Assembly: GCA_022826945.1 (NCBI GenBank)
Contig: JAJDTY010000007.1
Span: forward strand, 62,001-126,000
DNA length: 64,000 bases
Source of the DNA: Candidatus Binatia bacterium
GTDB taxonomy: Bacteria > Desulfobacterota > Binatia > Bin18
Reading direction: 5' to 3'
The position numbers and the translations under genes were made by a program. Shown here piece after piece: positions 23,711-31,770 of the stretch. The stretch's first letter is position 1. Every line of letters starts with the position of its first letter. Under the pieces are notes generated by a model. The model did no database searches. It saw nothing but the letters and a program-made list of their open reading frames with translations, and was not told the DNA's origin.

Positions 23711-24313
23711 TCAGATGGAGTCCCTTATCATACGGAGAGCTTCCATTTCTATCGGACCAAGCCGTCGAGTTTTATTCTGCATGTAAGTGAGAAAGCCAAG
23801 GAGAAGGGAAATGATGCTCACGCAGAAAGAGACCAGTTCTAAACGTATCGGTTCAACTGGCGGATTATCTTGGTAGTATGGGACCCTCCTGCTGCTTAAT
23901 TCCTCGTACGGATGCTTGACATTTTCCGATACTGGAGAGAATTGCGGCTGTGTAGCCGATTCGACAGGTTCCTGCTCAGATTCCTCCCCTTCAAAGTAGG
24001 AAGGGGTAGTCGGTATAGGAGGCTCCGTTTGTTCAAGGTTTTCTTGGGGGGTGGGGGAATCGTTGTTTGATGCTACGGAAGATTCACTTTCATTGCTTAC
24101 CGTGTCCTCCATTCCACCTGCAAAAGGGGGAACGAAAAAAGGCCGAGGACAATTTGAGCAGCGTAAATGCCGTGGCTGATTCTGATTCTGATCTTTGTCC
24201 CAGGGGGGCACGACAGGGCTTGCTATAGCAGCATTATACCAACCACACAGAAACATCAGAAGAACAGAGAAAACCGTTTGACGTAGCGGGCTTAGTCGGG
24301 TAATCTTAAACAT
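23711..24313 (-). CDS. Secreted/membrane protein of unknown function
   Basis: A 200-aa protein, not recognised. An N-terminal signal sequence (SVLLMFLCGWYNAAIASP), a Pro/Glu/Ser/Gln-rich extracytoplasmic middle with a CSNC pair near residue 53, and one C-terminal membrane helix (LVSFCVSIISLLLGFLTYM) followed by a basic tail are visible. ATG at 24313 has AAAGGG upstream. It lies next to the transposase in a region of accessory genes. Topology suggests a membrane-tethered protein with a disordered stalk. Confidence 0.65.
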   Translation of the reverse strand: MFKITRLSPLRQTVFSVLLMFLCGWYNAAIASPVVPPWDKDQNQNQPRHLRCSNCPRPFFVPPFAGGMEDTVSNESESSVASNNDSPTPQENLEQTEPPIPTTPSYFEGEESEQEPVESATQPQFSPVSENVKHPYEELSSRRVPYYQDNPPVEPIRLELVSFCVSIISLLLGFLTYMQNKTRRLGPIEMEALRMIRDSI

Positions 24314-24348
24314 GTGGTACCCTTTCTGGCTCTATAGAGCCGGATATG

Positions 24349-24387
24349 AAGCCCGCAGCGATCTTAGTCGTTAGCTGCGGGCTTTTT
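24349..24387 (+). terminator. Rho-independent terminator (rightward)
   Basis: AAGCCCGCAGC (24349-24359) and GCTGCGGGCTT (24374-24384) form an 11-bp stem with a 14-nt loop and run into TTTTT. It reads rightward, though no rightward gene ends just before it; the closest is the transposase 670 bp upstream. Confidence 0.75.
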
Positions 24388-24720
24388 GCTGTCCGCCAAC
24401 CATAAATGCATTCTCCTTGACTCCGAAAATCTGCTGGTAACTATAACCCTACTATGCATCATTGTCCAGACGTGTCCACCGCTTGGTCAATCCCGCCCAC
24501 CACACACAGTTCTTGATCTCCTAGTCCTCTGTGTGCGACAGTACGTGGTGAATCTACCGTACGGAGGCCCGATGTCGGGTCGCCTACGCCATACCATAGC
24601 CGTGTTCTCGGTGTGGGAGTAGCTACCCGCGCCCCGGCGAAACCGTAGGACCCTCCACGAACTCCGTGCAGGTAGATTCAACGGCCCGGCGACCTTGCCG
24701 GGACCGCCGGCGAGTCCTCT
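24388..24720. ncRNA. Non-coding stretch with long paired element, candidate structured RNA
   Basis: No gene is supported here. GAATCTACC-GT-ACGGAG (24550-24566) can pair with CTCCGT-GCA-GGTAGATTC (about 24662-24679), closing a roughly 130-nt domain that holds a CCCGA/TCGGG hairpin. A second hairpin CCCGGC-GACCTT-GCCGGG lies at 24685-24702, about 20 nt before the next ATG. The layout would suit a structured 5' leader of the gene at 24721 or an element-derived RNA. No known riboswitch class was recognised. Confidence 0.35.
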
Positions 24721-25260
24721 ATGCACGAATTGCAATACCTCGCGGACCTGCTACGCGTGAGGAACGCGACCGAACAGGCCATCACCAGAATCATCAGACG
24801 GCCTGCGTCTATTGGTCACATTGGAGAGTTTATTGCCAGCCAAATCTTTTCCATTCAATTGGAGGAGTCAGCAACGAATCGAGGCCATGATGGACGGTTT
24901 CTGTCTGGTGTCCTACGGGGCAAGACCGTCAACGTGAAGATGTACGGCAAGAGGGAAGGGTCGCTGGACATCAAGCCCTCTTCACTCCCGGAGTATTACT
25001 TGGTGCTGACAGGCCCGAAAGCATCTGCGACGAACTCGAAAGACCAGACCCGGCCTTGGGTGATTTCTGAGGTGTTTCTGTTTGACGCCCCTGCGTTGGT
25101 AGAGAGGCTCCGCATTCGCGGGGTTCGTATGGGAGTAGCAACAAGCGTGACGTTAGCAGAATGGGACGCAGCGCGGATTTATCCCCCGTCTGAGTTCGCT
25201 CCTTTGGCGCTGACTGAGGGGCAGATGCTGGCGGTGCGTTTGTTTGAGGGTGTGGGGTGA
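24721..25260 (+). CDS. DUF6998-like protein, possible restriction-like nuclease fold
   Basis: A 179-aa protein. IGHIGEFIASQIFSIQLEE followed by a D...VNVKMYGKREG segment and PEYYLVLTGPK resembles DUF6998-type proteins. The spacing of Asp in GHDGRF and Lys in VNVKMY is like the core of PD-(D/E)XK nucleases, but this is only a resemblance. Single gene with a structured leader; neighbours are accessory genes, so it may be a mobile or defence-linked gene. No Shine-Dalgarno is clear. Confidence 0.6.
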   Translation: MHELQYLADLLRVRNATEQAITRIIRRPASIGHIGEFIASQIFSIQLEESATNRGHDGRFLSGVLRGKTVNVKMYGKREGSLDIKPSSLPEYYLVLTGPKASATNSKDQTRPWVISEVFLFDAPALVERLRIRGVRMGVATSVTLAEWDAARIYPPSEFAPLALTEGQMLAVRLFEGVG

Positions 25261-25271
25261 GTCCACTTTTT

Positions 25272-25523
25272 TTATCCCAGCCAATCTTTAGGATTAAAGT
25301 TTCTATGCTCTCGCCAGGCTTGTATGTGTTCCCACACGGTGATGCCAAACCAGATGAGTGAAAAGGTTCCTACACATATGGCAATGAGAGGTAAAAAGGC
25401 GCGTAGCAGGGGCCATGACTCCAGTATCATCGTTCCCACCTTCCATATGTTACCCAGCATAACGACAGCAGCAATAATGCCTGTGCCTGACCCTGCATAG
25501 TGAACCTTTTGCTTCAGTGTCAT
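25272..25523 (-). CDS. Small two-helix membrane protein, unknown
   Basis: An 83-aa protein with two predicted membrane segments (GIIAAVVMLGNIW and LPLIAICVGTFSLIWFGITV) and a basic, polar tail ending FNPKDWLG. Family not recognised. It is convergent with the DUF6998-like gene, 11 nt apart. Only a weak GGCGGG precedes the ATG. Confidence 0.5.
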   Translation of the reverse strand: MTLKQKVHYAGSGTGIIAAVVMLGNIWKVGTMILESWPLLRAFLPLIAICVGTFSLIWFGITVWEHIQAWREHRNFNPKDWLG

Positions 25524-25615
25524 CCCGCCGTTATAGCGGGCTGAGTGCCCTTAAACTATCAATCCCACGTCTCCCAAGGGTGTCAATCTGGTGTGCAGAA
25601 TGCCCATTCTCAAAC

Positions 25616-25652
25616 CAAGCCCCTATCTACTGGGTCCGTTGATAGGGGCTTG
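25616..25652. terminator. Perfect 12-bp hairpin before feoA
   Basis: CAAGCCCCTATC (25616-25627) and GATAGGGGCTTG (25641-25652) form a perfect stem with a 13-nt loop, followed by TTTCTATA. It would insulate feoAB from upstream transcription and overlaps the feoA -35 region. Confidence 0.7.
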
Positions 25653-25656
25653 TTTC

Positions 25657-25662
25657 TATAAT
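25657..25662 (+). promoter_or_regulatory. Perfect -10 hexamer upstream of feoA
   Basis: TATAAT lies 77 nt before the feoA ATG; the -35 region is poor. Expected start of transcription falls inside the Fur-like box at 25664-25682, which is a classic repression arrangement. Confidence 0.5.
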
Positions 25663-25663
25663 T

Positions 25664-25682
25664 GAAATTGACTATCAATTTC
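25664..25682. promoter_or_regulatory. Fur-like operator of feoAB
   Basis: GAAATTGACTATCAATTTC matches 13 of 19 Fur-consensus positions, is an inverted repeat with 9-bp arms extended by flanking T/A, and differs from the operator at 21990 only in the central bases. It directly follows the feoA -10. Confidence 0.72.
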
Positions 25683-25738
25683 ATCCAGGGAGAGGAACCG
25701 GACCTACCTAAACGAAAGCCCCTACTTCTACGTGTCTT

Positions 25739-25966
25739 ATGAAAACACTGGCCGACCTCGGCCCCGAAGAGCAGGGACGTATTCACTCTGTCACGGGTAC
25801 AGACGGCGTTTCCCAGCGGCTGGCTGAACTCGGCTTTACCAGCGGTCAGACCGTGCAGATCATCCGTTTTGCGCCGCTGGGTGATCCCATGCAAATACGT
25901 ATTCGAGGCTTTTCCCTCGCGCTCCGACTCCACGAGGCCAAACGGGTCCGTCTTGCTGAACAATGA
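25739..25966 (+). CDS. feoA: Ferrous iron transport protein FeoA
   Basis: A 75-aa SH3-like protein. The family features are GRIHSVTG, the QRLAELGFTSGQTV turn and the PLGDPMQIRIRGFSLALR strand pair with a C-terminal basic residue run. FeoA assists FeoB in the inner membrane during Fe(II) import. It lies 26 nt before feoB, downstream of the operator and -10. No clear Shine-Dalgarno is seen before the ATG at 25739. Confidence 0.93.
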   Translation: MKTLADLGPEEQGRIHSVTGTDGVSQRLAELGFTSGQTVQIIRFAPLGDPMQIRIRGFSLALRLHEAKRVRLAEQ

Positions 25967-25992
25967 GAATGAGGAGTAGGCTGCCCTAGTAC

Positions 25993-28227
25993 ATGTCTTG
26001 CCCTGCCGCTATGGATGTCGAAACACCAACCGCTTCGTCTGCTCATGCCGCCACCCCCTCCGGTACCACCTCCTATCGGGTTGCGGTGATGGGGAATCCC
26101 AATACGGGCAAGACGACCCTCTTTAACGCCCTCACCGGACTCAGCCAGCACACCGGGAATTATCCTGGGGTGACCGTCGAAAGTGCGCTCGGAGAGTTTC
26201 GTCAGAATGGCATCCGGTTTCTCGCGGTTGACCTGCCAGGGGTCTATTCGCTTGCGCCTCGTGCGCCGGATGAGATGGTCGCCGTCTCCGTCCTGCTCGG
26301 CTCCGGCGACGAAGCAGTCACGCCGGATGTTGTCCTGTGCGTGGTCGATGCCACGAACCTTGATCGCAATCTGTATATTGCGACCCAGATCATGGATATC
26401 GGGCTGCCCTGCGTCATCGCGCTGACCATGCTCGATCTGGCGGAAAAGCAGGGCCTGCATATCGATATTGCCGCTCTTGAAAAACGCTTGGGAGTGCGGG
26501 TTGTTCCGGTACAGGCCACCAAACGTCGGGGGATCGATCACCTCCGTCAGGCCCTGTGCGATACGCTCAATGCAGGCGTCTCTCCCCCCCGACCCGTCGT
26601 GTTTCCCGAAGCGTTCACACAAGAGGCCCAGACGCTGGCCCAGCAGTTCACCCAGGCCCATCCGACTACCCGCTTCCCCGACTTTCTGATTGAACGGCTA
26701 TTGATCGACGCTGGCGGCATGGTCGAGCAGGACCTGACCCGACAGCACGGAGCGCAGGTGCGGGCCTCCGTCCACGCGGCCCGGCAGCGTTTGGCCGATA
26801 ACGCGGTCCAACTCCCGCGGATGGAAGTGGATCACCGCTATGCGTGGATCGCCCGGGTCGTGGCGGACGCGCAGCGCTCTTCGTCCAGCCTGGACCGTGA
26901 CCGGACCGACTGGTCCGAGTCGATTGACTCCCTCGTCACCCATAAAGTCTGGGGGCTGGTGATTTTTCTGGCGGTTATGGGCGTGACCTTTCAGTCGATT
27001 TTTTCCTGGGCTCTCCCCCTCATGGACAGCATTGACACCGTCTTTTCGGCCCTGGGTCCCTGGGTCGGCAGCGCACTGCCCGAGGGCCCGCTGCAAAGCC
27101 TGATTGTCGATGGCGTGATCGGCGGGGTGGGCGCGGTGGTGGTGTTTGTCCCGCAGATTGCGATTCTGTTCGGTTTGATCGCCATCCTTGAAGATTCCGG
27201 CTATATGGCGCGGGCGGCCTTTCTCATGGATCGGGTGATGGCCGGCTTTGGACTGTCGGGACGGAGCTTTATTCCGCTGCTCTCCTCTTTCGCCTGCGCA
27301 ATTCCAGGCATTATGGCGGCCCGAACCATTGACAATCAGCGGGACCGGATTGCAACTATTCTTATCGCGCCGCTGATGAGCTGTAGCGCGCGGCTACCGG
27401 TGTACGTGCTGTTGATTGCGGCTTTTATCCCGGCCCAGACCGTGTGGGGCATTTTTGGCTTGCAGGGACTGACGCTCTTTTGCATGTATTGTCTCGGCCT
27501 GCTTGTTGCCCCCCCTATTGCCTGGATACTCAAGCGGACACTGCTGAGTGGTGAGACCGTGCCTTTTCTCATGGAACTGCCGCCCTTTAAGCTGCCAGCC
27601 TGGCGGGTAGTCGTGTTTCGTATGTACGATCGCAGCATGGCCTTTCTCAAGCGTGCCGGCAGCATCATCCTGGCCACTACGATCCTGGTCTGGGCCCTCT
27701 CCTATTACCCAAATCAGGATCTTGTCTCAGAAGAATTTAAGGCCCGCCGGGCGACTGCCACGGAAGTCGAGTTGGCGCTGCTTGAGAGCGAGTTGGCCGG
27801 CATTCGTTTGCGCGAGAGTTATCTTGGACAGGCCGGACGGGCGATTGAGCCGTTTGTCCAGCCATTAGGCTGGGACTGGAAAATCGGCATGGCCACGCTG
27901 GCGAGTTTTCCGGCCCGTGAGGTGATTATTGCCGCCCTCGGGACGATCTATAATCTGGGCGCCGGCCAGGATGAGGAGAGTGTCGAGTTGCGCCAGGCCA
28001 TGCGGGCGGAGCGCTGGCCGGACGGCCGACCGGTATATACACCGGTTGTGGCGATTTCGATCATGGTCTTTTTTGCCCTGTGCTGTCAGTGCGGTGCCAC
28101 CCTGGCGACTATCAAGCGAGAGACGAATTCCTGGGGCTATCCGCTCTTGACATTTGTCTATATGACGAGTCTGGCGTATCTTGGAGCACTGGCGGTGTAT
28201 CAAATAGGCAGTCGGTTGACTTGGTGA
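25993..28227 (+). CDS. feoB: Ferrous iron transporter FeoB
   Basis: A 744-aa GTP-dependent Fe(II) permease. The G domain starts GNPNTGKTTLFNALTG (G34-K40), continues with TGNYPGVTVE and DLPGVYSL, followed by a helical GDI-like spacer, then Gate repeats with about ten membrane helices (DSGYMARAAFLMDRVM; LLSSFACAIPGIMAART). FASFPAREVIIAALGT near residue 640 is also conserved. Start 25993 is listed; ATG at 26011 is possible. Fur-like operator upstream implies iron repression. Transport activity is well supported by the family. Confidence 0.96.
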   Translation: MSCPAAMDVETPTASSAHAATPSGTTSYRVAVMGNPNTGKTTLFNALTGLSQHTGNYPGVTVESALGEFRQNGIRFLAVDLPGVYSLAPRAPDEMVAVSVLLGSGDEAVTPDVVLCVVDATNLDRNLYIATQIMDIGLPCVIALTMLDLAEKQGLHIDIAALEKRLGVRVVPVQATKRRGIDHLRQALCDTLNAGVSPPRPVVFPEAFTQEAQTLAQQFTQAHPTTRFPDFLIERLLIDAGGMVEQDLTRQHGAQVRASVHAARQRLADNAVQLPRMEVDHRYAWIARVVADAQRSSSSLDRDRTDWSESIDSLVTHKVWGLVIFLAVMGVTFQSIFSWALPLMDSIDTVFSALGPWVGSALPEGPLQSLIVDGVIGGVGAVVVFVPQIAILFGLIAILEDSGYMARAAFLMDRVMAGFGLSGRSFIPLLSSFACAIPGIMAARTIDNQRDRIATILIAPLMSCSARLPVYVLLIAAFIPAQTVWGIFGLQGLTLFCMYCLGLLVAPPIAWILKRTLLSGETVPFLMELPPFKLPAWRVVVFRMYDRSMAFLKRAGSIILATTILVWALSYYPNQDLVSEEFKARRATATEVELALLESELAGIRLRESYLGQAGRAIEPFVQPLGWDWKIGMATLASFPAREVIIAALGTIYNLGAGQDEESVELRQAMRAERWPDGRPVYTPVVAISIMVFFALCCQCGATLATIKRETNSWGYPLLTFVYMTSLAYLGALAVYQIGSRLTW

Positions 28228-28230
28228 ACC

Positions 28231-28371
28231 ATGGATTTCCAGACTCTGCTGATATTCCCGGTTATTGTCGTGGCCGTCTTATACGTTGGCCGCGTGCTCT
28301 GGCCCAGACGTAAGAAAACAGGCTGCGCCTCGTGTCCGCAGAATCGGCAGCGCGCGGACGATTACGTGTGA
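28231..28371 (+). CDS. FeoB-associated Cys-rich small membrane protein
   Basis: A 46-aa protein beginning 3 nt after feoB. It has one N-terminal membrane helix (LLIFPVIVVAVLYVGRVL), a basic stop-transfer RRKK, then GCASCPQN with a CxxC pair. This is the layout of FeoB-associated Cys-rich membrane proteins, which replace FeoC in many Feo operons and may help regulate or deliver iron. Its size falls below normal gene-calling cut-offs. Context and layout make it a confident call. Confidence 0.85.
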   Translation: MDFQTLLIFPVIVVAVLYVGRVLWPRRKKTGCASCPQNRQRADDYV

Positions 28372-28446
28372 AGATAGGCACCGTAGGACCGTCTCCCGCC
28401 TTTTTGTGCTCCGGTTGTCCGTTCCTTCTAGTGGCTCCCAACCACC

Positions 28447-29673
28447 ATGAACACCCACCTCCGCCAAGCCACTCCCCTGGCTCTCTTCTGGTTTTTGATC
28501 ATGGGGGCACTCGGGGTCTTTTTCCCCTACTACGGTCTGTATTTACGTGAGAACGTCGGGCTTGACGGGTTTCAGGTGGGCGTTGTCTTTGCCACTCTCC
28601 CCTTGGTCGGTTTCTTTGTTCAGCCCCTGTGGGGCATTGTCGCGGACCGGAGTGGGCTGCGGATTCGCGTCCTGGCCGTGTTGGCTTCGGGTTCGGCAGC
28701 CGGGTATTTCTTGCTTGGCTGTGTGGAGAGCTTTCTGGCGCTGGTGTGTATCGCGGTTCTGTTCGCCTTTTTTTCCCGTGCCCTTATTCCCATGACCGTT
28801 TCGGTTAGCCTGGCAGTGTTACAGGGGAGCCAACATGCCTTTGGCGTTATCAGAGCATTTGGAACACTCGGATTTTTCTGCGCTGTGCTTGGCTTTCCGT
28901 GGTTATTGGCCGCCCTCCCCCCGCTAGCAGTCTTCCAGACACCATCTCTCAGCCAACCGTCAGAGCCCCAACTTGGAATTCTCTTCCCGCTTGCCGCTGG
29001 TCTCACTCTATGCGCAACCGTCTCAGCGCTCACCCTTCCCCATCGTGGGCCGGTTGCGCTGCGCGCTCTGCACGGCGAATGGCGTAGCCTCCTCTCTCAG
29101 GGCCCGTTCCTGCGCGTGACCCTGGTTGGATTTCTCGCCTTTTTCTTTCTCCATGGTCCGATGGATATCTTTCCTATTTATATCCGCGACAGAGGGGGCG
29201 ATATCGAGACCATTCGCAACATGTGGTGTGTGATGCTCATCCCGGAGATTATCTTCATGGCCCTACTGGGAACGAGTGTCCGCCGCCTTGGTGCGCGTGG
29301 ACTCCTGGCTGTGGGGATCGGTGCCGGCGCCATCCGCTGGCTTTTCCTCAGTCAAGTGACCGCCCTCCCGCTGCTCTACCCGGTCCAGGTTCTCCATGCC
29401 CTGACGGTCACCGGGCTCTTTCTAGGGGGACCGCTTTATCTCGAAGCAACCATCCCACCCCAACTGCGCTCAACCGGCCAGGCTCTGTTTAGCATGATCA
29501 GTATGGGCTTGGGCGGGGGGTGTTCCAGCTTGATGACTGGAGCTCTCCTTGAACAAGCTGGGATTAACGCGCCATATCTCGTCGGCGGAGCGGGAGCGCT
29601 CCTGTTGGTACTGCTGATCCCATCCCTCCTCCCCTCCCTTCATCCCTCTCCGTTATCGCAGGACCACGGCTGA
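28447..29673 (+). CDS. MFS transporter (MFS_1-like, PPP/3-phenylpropionate group)
   Basis: A 408-aa transporter with twelve predicted helices. The N-terminal LFWFLIMGALGVFFPYYGLYL and the first loop PLWGIVADRSGLRIRVL (motif A) are typical of the MFS_1_like group; GHAFGVIRAFGTLGF-like sequence QHAFGVIRAFGTLGFF follows in helix 4-5. Substrate unknown. The gene ends 2 nt before the convergent hyuA stop. ATG at 28447 has only a weak ribosome site. Confidence 0.88.
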   Translation: MNTHLRQATPLALFWFLIMGALGVFFPYYGLYLRENVGLDGFQVGVVFATLPLVGFFVQPLWGIVADRSGLRIRVLAVLASGSAAGYFLLGCVESFLALVCIAVLFAFFSRALIPMTVSVSLAVLQGSQHAFGVIRAFGTLGFFCAVLGFPWLLAALPPLAVFQTPSLSQPSEPQLGILFPLAAGLTLCATVSALTLPHRGPVALRALHGEWRSLLSQGPFLRVTLVGFLAFFFLHGPMDIFPIYIRDRGGDIETIRNMWCVMLIPEIIFMALLGTSVRRLGARGLLAVGIGAGAIRWLFLSQVTALPLLYPVQVLHALTVTGLFLGGPLYLEATIPPQLRSTGQALFSMISMGLGGGCSSLMTGALLEQAGINAPYLVGGAGALLLVLLIPSLLPSLHPSPLSQDHG

Positions 29674-29674
29674 A

Positions 29675-31738
29675 TTACTGCGGGATCTCGATGTAAAAGT
29701 CGCCGTATACGGAGACTTTCAAGATGTGGCCGGGAAAGACGACAATCGTCGTAGTCGGTAGCTCGACAACGGCCGAGCCCTGTACCGTCATGCCGGGTTC
29801 GAGGGCTTGGCCCGCGTAGATATTCGTGTCGGTGAAACCGCCGTACTCGGGAAAGTAGAGCGGCCGCCTGCCCGACTTTGCCGGTGATGGATTGTCAGGA
29901 CCCAACGTCTGCTCTTCCAGCAGCAGCGACGGCAGTCGACCCGTCGCGGTGACCCGCCAGCCATTCATGTCGACCGGCATATCGCGCAGGCAATAAGTGT
30001 AGAGGCGTTCGTGAGTATCGTGGAATGAGTTGGCCAGGTGTTCGATGTCGTCCTCGCCGAGCGGACCGCTCGGGATTGGCACGATGATCTCGTGCGTCTG
30101 GTAGGGGTATTTCGCGTCGGCAAACCGTGTTGTCTTGATGTCCTCGGCCGTGAAGCCCTGCGCCTTGAGCTCCGCCTGGGCCTGGGCCTCCATCTCGTCG
30201 TAGATCGCGCTGACGACACTAATATCCATGTCCCCGGTATTCATCGGCCGCGTCGTGAGGTAGGCGTGTCCAACATCTGCGGCGAGCATACCGAACGCGC
30301 ACAACCCGCCTGCGATGGTTGGGCAGATGACCTTGCTGACCCCGAGTTCCTGCGCGATCTTTGCAGCGTGCGCGCCGCCAGCCCCACCGCCGACGACGAT
30401 GGTATAGCCGCGCGGGTCGACACCGCGCATGACCGAAACCGCGCGCATCGCACCGACCATCTCGGTGTTAACGATTCGGTAGATCGCCGCTGCCGTTTCG
30501 ACCGCGCTCATGTCGAGGCGGTCGCCGATGATTGTCAACGCATGTTCGGCTGCCGCGCGGTCGAGCGTCATTCGTCCACCGAGAAAATTCTCGGGATTGA
30601 TATAGCCGAGGATCAGGTTCGCGTCGGTGACGGTCGGTGCCGTGCCGCCGTGGCCATAACACGCGGGCCCCGGCACAGCGCCAGCGCTTTGCGGTCCTAC
30701 ACGCAGCATGCCACCAGGATCGATCCACGCTATGCTCCCGCCGCCCGCCCCGATCGAATGGATGTCGACGGCGGCCACGCCAAGCGGAAAACCCGCGATC
30801 TCCATATCCGTACTCATCGGGATCTCGCCGCCCGTAATCATGGACACCTCGAAGCTCGTGCCGCCCATCTCGATCAGCATTTGATTTCGCTCGCCGTGGC
30901 GGTGACCGATGAATACACTCGCCGGCGGGCCCGCCGCGGGCCCCGAGCCGACCGCGAGCACCGGCCGCTTCTGGATCTCGGGCACGCGTGCCGACCCGCC
31001 GGTGACCTGCATGATCAAGAGGTCTTTCTGATAGCCATTGTCACGAAAGAACTCGGCGATCTTGGTCAGATAGTCTTTGATCGCGGGACCGACATAGGCG
31101 CTCAACACCGTGGCACAGGCCCTCGGGTATTCCCGGATCCGGGGCAAGATGTCGGTGCTCAATGCCGTATAGGCGTCAGGCATTTCCTCGGCGAGAATCG
31201 CCTCGATACGCCTTTCGTGCGCGGGATTGATCATCGACCACATCAGGCACACGGCGACCGAGTCGACGCCTTCCTCTTTGAAGTGGGCGAGCGCGCGCTG
31301 CACGCTGTCTTCTTCGAGCGGTTTCTCGACTTCGCCGGTATAGAGCATGCGTTCGGATACGCCCAAGCACAGGTGTCGCGGGATCAGCGGCTCGGGAGGC
31401 GAGAGCTGGAGGTTATAGCGGTCCGGTTTGTGGCCGTCGCGAAGGTACAGGATGTCGCGGAATCCCTCGGTGTGAAGGATCCCCATCTTGGGGCCACTGC
31501 GATTGATGATGGTATTGGTCGCGATAGTGGTGCCGTGGATGATGTGGTCGCACCGTGAGACGAATTGTGTGACGTCCAGGCCCTGTTGCCGAGCGAGGTC
31601 TCGCACACCGTTGAAGACGGCCTGCTCGGGCGCCGTCGGCGTGCTCGGCGTCTTCCAGACCTCGAGGCCGCCCGCCTCGGTCGCGAGGATGAAATCGGTG
31701 AACGTGCCGCCGATATCGATGCCGAGGCGTATGCCCAT
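29675..31738 (-). CDS. hyuA: Hydantoinase/oxoprolinase A subunit (HyuA-like)
   Basis: A 687-aa ATP-dependent hydantoinase A / acetone carboxylase beta-type subunit. GIDIGGTFTDFI near the start is the actin-like ATPase loop, HGTTIATNTIINRSG the second conserved segment, and LIEMGGTSFEVSMI and VGGGAGGAHAAKIA the later ATPase motifs. It acts with the B subunit just upstream to hydrolyse hydantoins, 5-oxoproline or related cyclic amides. The C-terminal beta domain is intact. ATG at 31738. Confidence 0.92.
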   Translation of the reverse strand: MGIRLGIDIGGTFTDFILATEAGGLEVWKTPSTPTAPEQAVFNGVRDLARQQGLDVTQFVSRCDHIIHGTTIATNTIINRSGPKMGILHTEGFRDILYLRDGHKPDRYNLQLSPPEPLIPRHLCLGVSERMLYTGEVEKPLEEDSVQRALAHFKEEGVDSVAVCLMWSMINPAHERRIEAILAEEMPDAYTALSTDILPRIREYPRACATVLSAYVGPAIKDYLTKIAEFFRDNGYQKDLLIMQVTGGSARVPEIQKRPVLAVGSGPAAGPPASVFIGHRHGERNQMLIEMGGTSFEVSMITGGEIPMSTDMEIAGFPLGVAAVDIHSIGAGGGSIAWIDPGGMLRVGPQSAGAVPGPACYGHGGTAPTVTDANLILGYINPENFLGGRMTLDRAAAEHALTIIGDRLDMSAVETAAAIYRIVNTEMVGAMRAVSVMRGVDPRGYTIVVGGGAGGAHAAKIAQELGVSKVICPTIAGGLCAFGMLAADVGHAYLTTRPMNTGDMDISVVSAIYDEMEAQAQAELKAQGFTAEDIKTTRFADAKYPYQTHEIIVPIPSGPLGEDDIEHLANSFHDTHERLYTYCLRDMPVDMNGWRVTATGRLPSLLLEEQTLGPDNPSPAKSGRRPLYFPEYGGFTDTNIYAGQALEPGMTVQGSAVVELPTTTIVVFPGHILKVSVYGDFYIEIPQ

Positions 31739-31770
31739 GAATACCGGTTCCCTGGTCGTCGGATCAGGAA

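Noticed and set aside
30038-31558. 506-aa rightward open frame within hyuA
   Set aside because: High-GC antisense frame; Arg/His/Asp-rich without any domain.
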